From Thelonectria olida (taxonomy: Eukaryota; Ascomycota; Sordariomycetes; Hypocreales; Nectriaceae): DNA of 64,000 bases. The translations under genes and the position numbers were made by a program. The notes below the pieces were generated by a model. The model had not been told where the DNA came from. It ran no database searches and saw only the letters and a program-made list of their open reading frames with translations. This document shows, one piece after another, positions 33,587 through 45,659 of the stretch (position 1 is the first letter of the stretch; each line of letters starts with the position of its first letter). The stretch spans positions 3,038,001-3,102,000 of the forward strand of contig JAGPYM010000001.1 of assembly GCA_020736575.1 (NCBI GenBank), written 5' to 3'.

Positions 33587-35054
33587 TTAGTTCTGCACAT
33601 GCGAGAGCGCGATCTTCTTCCAGTGATCGCGCTCAGCTTCCAACTTAGCAATACGCTCCTCCAAGTCTTCGAATCGCTGAGCCTTTCGTTCTCGTGACTT
33701 ACGTGCCGCCAACGTGTTGCGAGCACGCTTCATGGCAGTGATGTCATTGGGGTCCTCTACAACAATAGGAGGCAGAGGCTTATCCCGCTTGCGAGCTGCC
33801 ACACCTGAAACAGAGGAGTGGCGAGTAGATGTAGGAGGCGAGTTCGCTGACTTGCGACGACTTGACAAGGGCCGGGTCACCAGCTCCAAGTCATCCGAGT
33901 TCTGCGCCGGCGAGTTTTCCACACTGGGAACACTCGGCACACTGGGCTTCTCAGGGACAACAGTGCTGTCCTGAGGGAACAGAGGATACCAAGGGTCACC
34001 AGCACCGTCAAAATCGACAGTGCCAAAGTTTGGCGACACATCGTATCCGTCATTGAAGTCAGGAGACTCATTGTAGATCGATGGCGAAGTCAAGGCCGTG
34101 AGGGCCGAAGAGTTGGGAGCAGACATAAAGACCTCATGCATGAGGAGGTCTTGGGGCGAAATAGTGCCCAGGTTGGAAGTAGAGCTGGAAGCGCTGCCAC
34201 TGAAATCAAAGGCAGTGGGAACAGCAGGAGAGGAGAAGGCCGTATTGGCCCCGCCCTCGAAGGCAGTGAACTCTTCGAGTTCGACGTCTGTATTAGATGG
34301 TGAGCTAGTGGAATCAGATAATGTATCTGAGGAGTACAAACCTGCGGCGTTCATCATCTTGGCGGTTTGTTGGATGCTACCGGTACTCTGGGAAAAGAGG
34401 GGTACTGGTGGTCGAGCAGAACGGTTCTGCTGATTCAAGGCGATGGACGAAGAAGGAGCCGAGGAGGCGTAAAACTGATTCGAGAGGCGATTGTTTGTAG
34501 TGGACGATTGTTGACCAAGTATCTGGGCTACTCTTGGGTTCTGGACAGCTGATTGACGGTAATGGGGCTGGTGAGACGAGTGACGACGCTGCGATGGCAA
34601 CGAGGTAGTAGACCGATTAGGGAGCTGAGGTTGGTCGGAGTCGAACAAGACAAAGTCCTGCTGAGTTGCTTCGTGATGATGCTCGGGTGGTGCCGGCAGG
34701 CTGGGATTCGTAGAGGGAAGCCATGATGACTGGAGATCCGTGGTGAAGACTGGAAAGTCTTGGGAAGAAATGTTTGCGGTGGTGAGGGAACTGAAGCTGG
34801 AGCTATTCAAAGCAGGGCTGGAGTTCAGATCGGCCGGGAGGCGAGCTGAACGGGTGGTTTGAGTGGGGAGAGACGTGATGTCTGGAGACGGAATTGTGAC
34901 GGACGGGGGGGAAACGTTGAGAGGGGGGTGATTTAGAACATTTTGCTGGGCGCCCAAGGCGTGTAGTAACTGATCAAGATTCTGTGTGGATAGTATTTTG
35001 GAGGTTTGGGAGGGGGGAAGTTGGTGAGGAAGAGAAGAGGAAAGGCGAATGTCG
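33587..35054 (-). CDS. cpc-1: CPC1/CpcA (GCN4-type) bZIP regulator of amino acid biosynthesis; 5' end unresolved
   Basis: The C-terminus is a GCN4-type bZIP: DPNDITAMKRARNTLAARKS, then RERKAQRFEDLEERIAKLEAE. It is preceded by an acidic/aromatic activation region (FNDGYDVSPNF, GAGDPWYPLFPQD) and an N-terminal block NLDQLLHALGAQQN, as in filamentous CPC1 proteins. The family binds TGACTC-type sites and drives cross-pathway control under amino acid starvation. A likely 54-nt intron (34288-34341) is in frame, joining MMNAA to DVELEEFTAFEGG. No in-frame ATG exists at the 5' end: the open frame continues to a TTG at 35113. A short first exon is therefore needed. One frame-compatible option is ATG at 35323 with donor at 35300 and acceptor at 35055; another is ATG at 35236. 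I cannot choose. Confidence 0.85.
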
Positions 35055-35206
35055 CTGACTGGAAAACGGGGGGGTTTTATTTTTTTTTCAGGCAGCAAAG
35101 TCAGGCAGGCCAAGTCGCCTGGGAAAGGGCTGAGCGGGCTGTGTGCGGTTGGGGCTGGGGAGCAAGTTTCTCAGTACAAGGATGGCTTTGCGGGGTGACG
35201 GCTCTA

Positions 35207-35557
35207 CTAGCAAAGTTTGGCCTTTAAGCTGGTCATTCGCGTTAGCAGAGTACTGTAAGCCCAAAGTATTCTTCTCTGCCGAGGGACCTCGCACAGCTAC
35301 GCCCTTTGGGACGGGAAAGACATGGCCCCGCCGATGAGTCACACCTTTTTGCGCCAACCTAATTTGGACTGGCCGGTGCTGCCGGGTGCTACCAACGGGC
35401 CCAGCGCTGAGACGGCGCCCTGCTCTTGCGCTCAGTGCTCAAATGCGCTCTTGGTCCACGAGCAGCAGTATTGGGTTTGGAAGGGAGGATTTGGTGCACG
35501 TGAATCAAAGGGTGCAGCCTTTTGCGAGTTTGTTCTTCATTCGGCTCGGGAAAGCAT
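35207..35557 (-). promoter_or_regulatory. Short upstream open frames in the presumed cpc-1 leader
   Basis: Four minus-strand ATGs open short frames upstream of cpc-1: 35537-35557 (6 codons), 35505-35540 (11), 35297-35323 (8) and 35207-35236 (9). uORF-based translational control is established for yeast GCN4 and Neurospora cpc-1. Which of these lie in the mRNA is unknown, and one could be the true first exon. Confidence 0.4.
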
Positions 35558-37216
35558 CGTTTGAACTTGGCGCAGTAAGAAATAGGTCTTGCGTAGCGCT
35601 CTGCGAATGCTAGAACTCTCCAATCCTAGGCCAACGGTAACGGTCCATGTTTAGCCTCGACTGACGGCCCTGGCGTACCGACGACGAAAAGCCCTGAACT
35701 AGCGGACCTAAGCGTCTCCCTCTGAGACGGAGACCAACCCTTGCGCCCCAGCCTCAATTGGCGCAAAGCCTCGCCGCAGTATTAGCATCCATCTCGCATC
35801 GACGATTGTGATTTTTCCAGCGCAGCAAGATTGTTCCAGGGTTCCCAATGTTACAGCGAGGGATCCGACCAATGCCCTGACGACCAATTGCCCGCCCTTC
35901 TCCGTTGGCCGACATCAACCAGTCGTGTTTGAGCATTTCGATCCAGCTGACGAAAAAAGGGTCAACGTTGGATCCTGGAAAGCAAGGAAGCAAACCAACG
36001 ATTGCGCTGCAGTAGTCGCATGCAACTCGCGATGTCGAGGATTGCTGGCGTCGGGTTCTGCCTTTCCGTCTGCCTTCCCTCGTGCCCCTGTCTGGAACCG
36101 CAAGTAATTATACGAAGTCCGTACTTTGTACGCGACGCCCTTTGAAGTCAAATCTCGGTGGGTTTCAAGTCATTCGGACTTGTGTTTTCTTGTCATTGTT
36201 GAAGTTGTTTCCCTCCCTTGCATGAAACCATGTCGAGTTAAAACTCTTCTTATCAGACACAGTGGCCATTCCAAGTCATCTCCACACTGTGTTTGGAACT
36301 CTTTCCATCGTGTTTTGAGGGCCCTGCAGATGTTGGCGGTCCCCCAGCAAGTCCCATGTCCCATGTCAGCGCCAGCGAGAGCGCTGCCTCCTTCGTTGTT
36401 CTTTAGTAGCCGGAGGCAACCAGGAACGATTGGCCGAAGGATCTTGGCTCGAAGTCCAAATCACAGGCCTCAAAAGTCATGTTGGGTTTTAGGAATGCAC
36501 AAACTATTCTTTGCCAGCGCCTCATGTTCGTGTCTGTGAAAACCCCCGAGACACAATTAACTCAGCGTTTCTTCAACTCAGCTTTTAGGAATAGGATATC
36601 AGCTTAGCACCTCGCACAGTGGAAGCTAGCAGCAAAGGTCAATTGTGCAAACCAACAAGATGGAGGTGTGGAAACAAGCAAAACGCTCTCACATCAACTG
36701 AGCTACTGGTATGATGTCTCCATCTCTTGACTGGAGAAACAATGGTGGACTTGTTCCGCTTCTCGCTTCGAATTTATTTCCGCGCAGTAGGCGATACTTT
36801 CCCAGCAGCAGGTTGATTACGAATCTAGGTACTCCATACCTGTCCGCAGGCGCACATAATCCTCCTTTTTAGCCGGCTTGACCTCGTCGGATCCTCGGAG
36901 TCACCACGATGCAGATAATTACCTCGTCTTACTTTCTGCCCTCCATCAGAATCCCCTTTCTGGCCATTGGATCCCGATGTCGCCGACGTCGTGTCCGTCT
37001 CCATTGCGGCCCCTTGTACCGTGTTGCGTACGCAGTATCCATTTCTGTAGTTCCGTACCTTAGGGAGACACGGATACGGGATACGGGCCAAGAGAACCCC
37101 CGTCTTTCACTTGATCGTTGTCGCACCGCCTTCCGTTGTATTTCGCATGAATTGTTTGACGCGTTGCCTTCTCCGTACCGGGAACGGTGAAAGTTGTCGC
37201 TTCATCATTCCCCCAA
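35324..37216. other. Intergenic, 1.9 kb
   Basis: Upstream region of cpc-1 and 3' flank of the CCDC174-like gene. Short open frames on both strands have no homology I recognise and no consistent splice structure. A long promoter/leader is usual for cpc-1. Confidence 0.35.
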
Positions 37217-38191
37217 TCATTCCCCCAGTCCCTCCAAAAACGTGTCCGCTTGCCGCTTAGCCCGACGTGCCGCCATGTCCTGTCTGCGGCGTTCAATCTG
37301 CTGCCGGCGAGCCTCCTTCTGATCCTCGCGAGCCCGGCGTTGTTCCTCCGTCCGCTTCCGCTCCTCTTCAAGGGATGCCATTTCCGCCGCTCGCGTCTCC
37401 TCATCCTGGCTGAACTTGAAGAAGCCGGTGCCTTTGGTGCGGATCTCCCAGTCCGCGTCGTAGTGCTGCGGAGGTGGTGGTGTTGGGCTCTTGTCTCGCT
37501 TGCGCGCGAGCTCCTCCATCTTGTCGGGATCATCTGTGCTGAAGGCCATCGACTGGATTGCGTCGCCATAGATCAGGCTATTTGGTGCACTGGGTCTCGC
37601 TGACATGCGCTCGAGCTCCTCGGCGCCCAGCAAGCCTCGCTTGGCTCTTCGTTCCATCTTCTCCTTCTCTGCTTTGGTGACCTGTCGCACACGGCCAAAT
37701 TCGTCTTCGTACTCGACCAGCTCGCCACTATCATCTTCGTCGTCATCGTCGCTGCTGGTTGAATAATCCTCCTTCCCTTCCTCGACACCTTCGGCCCATT
37801 TTCGATCGAAATCTACCAGAGGCGCAGCCTCCTTCTCCTTGGGCACGTAGTCTCCTCTCTTCATGGCCGCGTAAAGTTGTGCTTTCTGCTCCATCCTGCG
37901 CGTGGCTCGTGCCAGCTCTCGCGTTTCCTCCTCCGTGCCGGTGACCTCCTTCAGCTGTAACTTCATGGGTCCATCCACGGTTTCCTTGGCTCGCTTTTGT
38001 TTGCCGCCTTGAAAAATGTCCTCTTTGCGTTCCTTGGGTTGACGTGCTCGAGTTGATGAAGAGGCGCCTGATGGTGCGTTTGATATCAGGGAGGTCAGTT
38101 GAGCTGTGAAATCCAGAGAACTTGACAACGTCGCATTTCGTTTCTGCTTCTTGGTCGGCCGCTGGCCATATAGGTTTGGGTCTTGCGGCAT
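37217..38191 (-). CDS. CCDC174-like protein (DUF4078), nuclear coiled coil
   Basis: A single exon of 324 residues, highly charged. The N-terminus MPQDPNLYGQRPTKKQKR carries a basic nuclear-signal-like run. The centre has an acidic stretch (SSDDDDEDDSGELVEYEDEF) followed by GRVRQVTKAEKEKMERR, the family signature, and HYDADWEIRTKGTGFFKFS near residue 245. The C-terminal 60 residues are a long Glu/Arg-rich coiled coil. Animal CCDC174 is a nuclear protein linked to the exon-junction complex; the fungal role is untested. An upstream open extension to 38338 has no similarity, so the ATG at 38191 is chosen. Divergent from homoserine dehydrogenase. Confidence 0.85.
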   Translation of the reverse strand: MPQDPNLYGQRPTKKQKRNATLSSSLDFTAQLTSLISNAPSGASSSTRARQPKERKEDIFQGGKQKRAKETVDGPMKLQLKEVTGTEEETRELARATRRMEQKAQLYAAMKRGDYVPKEKEAAPLVDFDRKWAEGVEEGKEDYSTSSDDDDEDDSGELVEYEDEFGRVRQVTKAEKEKMERRAKRGLLGAEELERMSARPSAPNSLIYGDAIQSMAFSTDDPDKMEELARKRDKSPTPPPPQHYDADWEIRTKGTGFFKFSQDEETRAAEMASLEEERKRTEEQRRAREDQKEARRQQIERRRQDMAARRAKRQADTFLEGLGE

Positions 38192-38648
38192 CTTGCTTGT
38201 CAGTGGTCGTTTGCAATGACTGCGTTCGCTTGTGGGAGAGCAAATATTGATGTCTGTTGAGAGGAGTAAGTTTATCGGCGCGGTTTGTTTGGCAGAGTTG
38301 TCATGGCTCAACCTGAGGCAATCAACTAGAACAAACACAAAGCTTCAACTTCTGTCACTATATTCAATAATTCGTCTACCATGACTACTAATATCAAATC
38401 AATCAATACGGCATCTAGACGCGTCCCTGTATCTGTTGTCCAAAAAGGTGGACTTCGTTAATAATTTACTTATTTGGCTTGTTATTGGTGCTTTCATGTG
38501 AAAGCCCACTGCGTAGGGTAAGACCGCGGGGTTCACTGGCGTGCTTGATGTCCCTCCTCACAGCCCCGCCATGATCCATCCGTAACCGGAACCTGAGTTT
38601 GCTCAATCATCACAATATCGTGAACGAATTCGCAGCGAAACAACAACC
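38192..38648. promoter_or_regulatory. Divergent promoter region, CCDC174-like / homoserine dehydrogenase
   Basis: 457 bp between divergent start codons. I looked for the CPC1/Gcn4 element TGACTC and saw only a weak TGACTA, near 38381. Confidence 0.4.
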
Positions 38649-39807
38649 ATGGCCGCCACTAAGCAAGTTCTCATCGCCATCATTGGTAATCAGTTTCTAC
38701 TTAATACATCATACTCATTAAGTGCTAATCGTTGACTGGTTTCCAGGTGCCGGTGGTGTCGGCAAGTGCTTCATCGACCAGCTTCAGACCCTCGCTGCTC
38801 GCAAGCCCTCCCCTAAGCTGACCCTCGCCTACATTGCCACCTCCCGCAAGGCTCTGTACAACGAAGACTATTCTGCTGTCAGCTTGGACAACGTCGTCGA
38901 CACCCTCTCCGCCTCCTCCAAGGCTCCTCTTGCCCTTGCTCAAGTTGTCGAGTACCTCGCTGCCGCCCCCACCAAGACCGTTCTCGTCGACAACACTAGC
39001 TCTCAGGATGTCGCTGAACTGTACCCCTTGGCCCTGAGCCGGGGCGTCAGTGTCGTCACCCCCAACAAGAAGGCCTTCTCTGGCTCGTACAAGTTGTGGC
39101 AGGACATCTTCTCCGCCGCCGAGTCTTCGGGTGCCCGCGTTTATCACGAGTCGTCTGTTGGCGCTGGCCTTCCCGTCATTTCCTCTCTCAAGGACCTTGT
39201 CGAGACTGGCGACAAGGTCACCAAGATTGAGGGTGTCTTCAGCGGCACCATGTCTTTCCTCTTCAACTCTTTCGCCCCTACCGAGGGCCAGGGCGGCAAG
39301 TGGTCCGAGGAGGTTAAGAAGGCCAAATCACTTGGCTACACCGAGCCTGATCCCCGAGACGACCTCAACGGTCTTGACGTTGCCCGTAAGCTGACCATCC
39401 TGGCCCGTCTTGCTGGCCTGCCTGTCGAGTCGCCCACATCCTTTCCCGTCCAGAGCTTGATCCCCAAGGAGCTCGAATCTTGCTCCAGCGGAGACGAATT
39501 CCTGGAGAAGCTGCCTGGCTTTGACCAGCAGATGGAGGAGACCAAGGCCGCGGCTGAGAAGGCTGGCAAGGTTGTCCGCTTCGTTGGTAGCATTGATGTT
39601 GCTAGCAAGGAGGTCAAGGTTGGCCTGGAGCAGTTTGATCGTTCACATCCCATTGCCTCCCTCAAGGGCAGCGACAACATCATCAGCTTCTACACTGAGA
39701 GGTACGGAAGCAACCCACTGATCATCCAGGGTGCCGGCGCTGGTGGTGAGGTCACTGCCATGGGTGTGACTGGCGACCTGATTAAGGTTGTTGGCCAAAT
39801 TGTGTAA
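38649..39807 (+). CDS. hom6: Homoserine dehydrogenase
   Basis: Exons 38649-38685 and 38747-39807 give 365 residues (yeast Hom6 has 359). It reduces aspartate semialdehyde to homoserine with NAD(P)H on the way to threonine, methionine and isoleucine. The cofactor motif IIGAGGVGKCF spans the splice junction. The catalytic region SLGYTEPDPRDDLNGLDVARKL contains the Glu, Asp and Lys of the active site. TPNKKAFSG and GVFSGTMSFLFNSF are family blocks. It lacks an N-terminal aspartokinase and C-terminal ACT domain, as in fungi. It lies 3.5 kb from cpc-1, the presumed regulator of such genes. Confidence 0.95.
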
Positions 39808-39901
39808 AAAGGTGAAATTGCCATAGGAAGAATAAAAGCACCATATAACTTGTGTGAATATCTCGAATATTATTACGTCGCTCGTCTCGCATCGGTTTGT
39901 G

Positions 39902-40240
39902 TTATAAGCGTAGGGTAGATGAGTCTAGGCCAGTAGCTCTAGCGGTCGGCTCCGGATCGGCTGTAAGAGGATCGGGAATTTTCGAATCGCAAGAGTCGGT
40001 TGGAGTTCTGAACATGCGCCAGATCCAGAGAAAGAGATCCAGGATGATGAGGATGGTGATGGGAACCAAGAACATTAGCCCGAGACCGAGCTATCCGGAA
40101 GTCAGTCTTTCAACCCTGGTTGGGAGAGCGGGGAGGGGGTCACTTACACAGACAAGGGAGATGCAGTTGACGACGAAGGAATACTCAGTCATTAGAGAAC
40201 CGAGCAGGTTCAATGACGAGTCCTGAGATGATTGAGCCAT
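39902..40240 (-). CDS. Small single-pass or two-helix membrane protein, unknown
   Basis: Exons 40148-40240 and 39902-40090 give 93 residues. The intron runs from GTAAGT to GGATAG. Residues 20-32 (EYSFVVNCISLVC) and 33-52 (LGLGLMFLVPITILIILDLF) form one long or two adjacent hydrophobic helices, followed by IWRMF and a hydrophilic tail of about 38 residues. The start has good context (ATGGCTCAATC). I do not recognise the family. It is divergent from TRM8, with 283 bp between start codons. Confidence 0.65.
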
Positions 40241-40523
40241 CGCGAAACGAGTGAGTTGTTCAGGAGAAAGAGGATCACATCTCAGGAGCAGGTGATTTAA
40301 GCTGTCGAAGCTGAATCACGGGCATCCGCGGTCCTAGCACCCTGAGTGGTCTCTTACGCAAGGGACTTTCTGGCCCCATTATTTGGCAGGGAGCTGATTC
40401 ACCGCTTTCCGTATTCGGCTACGCGCAAAACACCAAGCCCAACCAAAAAGCCCTTGCCTCCAAGCCTCATTTTGAGGATTTAGTTATGAACGACGACGAC
40501 CAAACACTTCAAAATCGCACATT

Positions 40524-41448
<925 letters not shown>

Positions 41449-41947
41449 TCGAGGGATACGTCAAAAGTCGCGATTGTGAGCCCACTACATGGATTGAGAT
41501 AGGGGAATAGGAGTTATCTGATAATCACATGCAAATATCATGAGGCAAGGCTGGTGTGGGCTGAATTCGCTACGTAAGATCAAGGATGATGGGAGCGCAA
41601 TGACTTTCTGCTTCGTACTTCGTATAGTGGGGGCATAGCTCACACGAGTCATGGCTGATGAAGCTGTCAGTGTAGCAAATGGCAGAAAAGCGATGTCGAA
41701 TGGTCCCAGAAGAAAGACGAGATGATGATTATCATGCAGAATCCGAACACGATCAGATATATCCGCATGGAGTCCCATGTAACAAAAAAAGAGCCTTTTC
41801 CTGACAGGGGTGGATGCATCGACGCACCTGCGCCCGGACGCTCGTAATCGTACCTAATCGATACCGATATAGCACCACGCTACGCTACTGCCACGAACAC
41901 CTCACCCAGAGGTCCCAGACGATGCGGCTTCAACCACTGCCCCGGCG
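41449..41947. other. Intergenic, TRM8 3' flank and MDM1 promoter
   Basis: 499 bp without coding evidence. Confidence 0.35.
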
Positions 41948-44900
41948 ATGGCCCTCAAGCGAAGAGATGCGGCCCTAGCAGGACTCGCCGCCTTCGTGGC
42001 CTGGGGATACGCCATCAACTGGCTCCCAGTGCTGCGCTGGGCTGGCCATGCCTTTGTCGCTGGCATCATTGTCACCCTCGCCGCCCTCCTCGCTTCCCTT
42101 GTTCTCACCTCCAAACGTCCAAGTGTCCGCAACCCACGTCCACGCGGCGCTATATTTCTCGGTTCCAAAGCATGGCGCGCCGAAGTTGAAGCTTTGCGCC
42201 AACGACAAGCCTACACACGAACCGCCATCGACCTCGATTCTCCTCGAGTCTCCGATGCTGTCGACAACCTCCTCGATCTCATCCTCCGCGACTTCGTCCG
42301 CTCCTGGTACTCCAACATCAGTCGCAACCCTACGTTTCCTAATGAAGTCGATAAGGCTATCCGGCAGGCTCTTATGAGCTTACGGGACTCGCTCCGGGAC
42401 AAGGATCTCGCCGAGATAATTACAAGCCGCTTGATACCCATCTTGACCGCCCACTTCCACGACTTCTACGAGGCGGAGAAGTCAGTCCGTGGAAAGAAGC
42501 TTAATCGCTCCGTTACCGAATCAGAAGAACTCGATTTGGCCATCGCCTCCAAGTTCCGTGATGGCCGATTACACCCCGCTGCGTCATTGTCATTTCCCGA
42601 CACCAAGATGGTGCAACAGGGCTACCTGCGAACGCTCATTACCAAGATCCTGCCAAATGTGTTACCCGAGACCCTGCTGTCCAGCCGATCCGTGTCGATT
42701 ATTATTCGAGAGATTATTAGCTGCTCGGTTCTCTTCCCCGTTGTCCAGCTGCTGTCCGAACCCGATACCTGGAACCAACTGATGGAGAATCTTGGTCGTT
42801 CACTGCTTCAAGACAGATCGACTGTTCGCAAACTCCGAGCGGCCCTGGACCAACATGCTTCACCCACACCCAAAGCCGGAAAGCTTGCTTCGATGCCTCG
42901 AATCACTCCTGCCGACAATGAGCGCAAATTTGAAAAATTCATACGCGCCATCCGCAAGGTCAATAACCTCTCGGATGCCCGACGTTTCCGATCTGAAGTT
43001 GCTAGTCAACTCAAGCGTGACTCTCTTCGAGAAAACCAAGATGCGGTCTATCTGCGCCGACTAGAGATGGGCAAGCGCCTGCTTGACCAGAAGGTCAATC
43101 ACCTCGCGGCTGGTGGAGATCGTCGTGCCCCAATGCCTGCACCTCCAGTGTTATCGCCCTCCCAGTCGCGACTGGAGACCGCATCGCTTGTCGAACTCTT
43201 GCGGGATCCCTCCGGGCTCTCCTATTTCATGGAATACATGGACCGCCAGAATCTCATGCCCATGGTTCAGTTTTGGCTGGTTGTGGATGGCTTTCGAAAC
43301 CCGCTTGAAGATGATGGCCAAGAAGACGAACAATTACCTCCGACACTACCAATGTGGACCGAGTCTGATCGACTTGATCTTCTTCAGATCGAACAGACAT
43401 ACCAGTCTAAGCGCGAGCTCAAGATCTCAGATAATTCCAAAGCCGAAGTCAGAGACTTTCTCAAAGCTGGCAAGACAGCCACCCCCGCACAGTACTACCG
43501 AGCTCGTCGAGCCATCCTAAGAGCTCAAAGCGCAGTGCTGGAAGAGATGCAGTCGCGATTCTTCCAGAGCTTCAAGAAGTCTGACCTTTACTACAAGTGC
43601 CTCGCTGCACAAGAGGCATCCAATTCTAACCCTGTTCGATTGGTGGTACCGCCAGATCACCGACCAAACGTCAAGGCCTCACAGTCTTTCCAAGCCAAGC
43701 CTCGGCCGGTCTCCCGCCTGGCCCCTCAACGGCCCAGCCCCCTTGGTAAGCGGGGAGGATCAGCGACTGATCTGAGAACCGCAAATGTTAATGGCAATGG
43801 CGGTGATCCTCTTTTCCAACCTAGACGGTCACTTGACGATGAACCTTCCAAATCCCTGTTTGATGACGATGAGGTGGAACAAGATGGACTGATTGATTCT
43901 GTTCAGAGCCTTGACCAAGAGCCAGCAGGTGATCAGCCTCCAGATACGAAAGTTGTGCAGGCTGTTGAACAGGCTCTCAATAACATAATGGAGGATGACC
44001 GGCCTCTGACCGCTGAAGACCTCCGGGCCTCTTTATTTGGTGGCTCGGCCACCGAGGACGCCGGCTCCAGCCTCTATTCTGTAAACGACACGGATTCTCA
44101 TCGAGGCTCAATAGACAACGGGGTGAGACCCCTCATGGCCCACAGGGAAACTGAGAAAAAGAGCCTTTCGTCGCTGGGCTTAGTGAGTCCAGCATCCAGG
44201 ATTGGGGTTTTCGTCGACGATGACCTCTTTGGCGATGAGGATCGATTTGCCGGCGAAGACGTGGATGACGCACCTCCTGACGATGAGGATGAGGTACATG
44301 AAGCGGCTCCGGGAGACCTTGGATTGGCAGAGGCCATCACTGCCCTGACGAACGATATTGATCGGCTTGTGTCTCAGGAGGCCGTGGTCGACTCGCTCAC
44401 ACGAAAAGCAGAGCTCACCAACAACACTGCCGAGTTACGAATTTTGCGAAAGTCCAAGGCCAGTCTTCAGAGAGAAATTCGACGAAAGGAGCTTCAAAGA
44501 CAGCAGTATGTCGTCCAAGAGAGCGACAACAGCCTTTATGGGCGCTCCACAATCAAGATCAAGTCGATCCAGGTTGGAAAAGAAGATGATGGCCGAGAGT
44601 TTGCACTCTATGTAATAGAAGTGCAAAGAAACGCGGGAGAGCAAATGCCAGCAGCCTCGTGGGTGATTTCGAGACGTTATAGCGAGTTCCATGAGCTTCA
44701 CCAAAAACTACGAACCCGCTACCCTTCTGTGCGAAACCTTGACTTTCCGAGGCGACGCGTTGTAATGAAGTTTCAAAGCGAGTTCCTGCGCAAGAGACGA
44801 GAGGCCCTAGAAAAGTACATGAGAGAGCTGTTGCTTCTCCCCGAGGTGTGCCGCAGTCGGGATTTGCGGGCGTTCTTGTCGCAAAGCATTATCGCCGAGG

Positions 44901-45659
44901 GCCGGGACTTGATGGACCACCAAGACAAGAAGGATATGATGACACGGCTATACGACTCTGTTACGGATGGAGTCGAGGACATTCTAGGCAACATTCCCGT
45001 ATTCGATCAAATCTCTGTCGCCGGACAAAACCTGATTGCAGCGGCTACTAGCCAGCTGGGCACAGTACCACTCAACGTCAACGAGGATACCTTTCCTGCG
45101 GCTGAAGCTGAGGCAGAGCTGAACGCTTTTGAGAATAAAGAACTCGAGCCGTTTATCAAGCCTATCTGCGACATCTTCCTGGAAGTGTTTCAGCTGAACA
45201 AGGGCAACAACTGGCTCAGAGGACGAGCCGTGGTTGTGGTTCTTCAGCAGCTCTTGGGCGGTACTATCGAGAGAAAAGTACGCGACAATGTCAAGATGCT
45301 TGTGCAAGAGGATACGCTCCTGAAGTACATTGGCATGGTGCAGGACAGCATGTGGCCGGGTGGGCAGATGCAGCGAGACCGCAAGCCAAGGACGGACACG
45401 GAGAAGAAGAAGACGCGAACTGAAGCGAGCTTGATGCTGGCCACCTTGGTGCCCGACTTGGCCGGAAGCGTGGTGGGAAGAGTGAATGCGCAGGCGGCCA
45501 GTCGACGTATTTTTGCGACTTTGAATAACTCGAGACTCAAGTAAGTGTTGCCATGCATGATGTAATGACGAAAGAGGGTCTTTGCTAACACGGAATGATA
45601 GCGCACATCTTGTGTTTACGATGGTGGATGAAATAATATCGGTGTTGTTTGATGATTGA
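41948..45659 (+). CDS. mdm1: MDM1-type sorting nexin (PXA-RGS-PX-Nexin_C)
   Basis: Exons 41948-45540 and 45602-45659 give 1216 residues. The short last exon replaces an apparent stop and yields NAHLVFTMVDEIISVLFDD. Two N-terminal hydrophobic segments (residues about 9-25 and 33-53) form the ER anchor. PXA spans about 90-295, RGS about 413-550 (LRDPSGLSYFMEYMDRQNLM), a disordered acidic linker 600-780, a coiled coil 815-855, PX about 866-980 (SRRYSEFHELHQKL; FPRRR) and Nexin_C about 1065-1207. Yeast Mdm1 tethers ER to vacuole at contact sites and lipid droplets. The architecture is complete. Confidence 0.95.
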
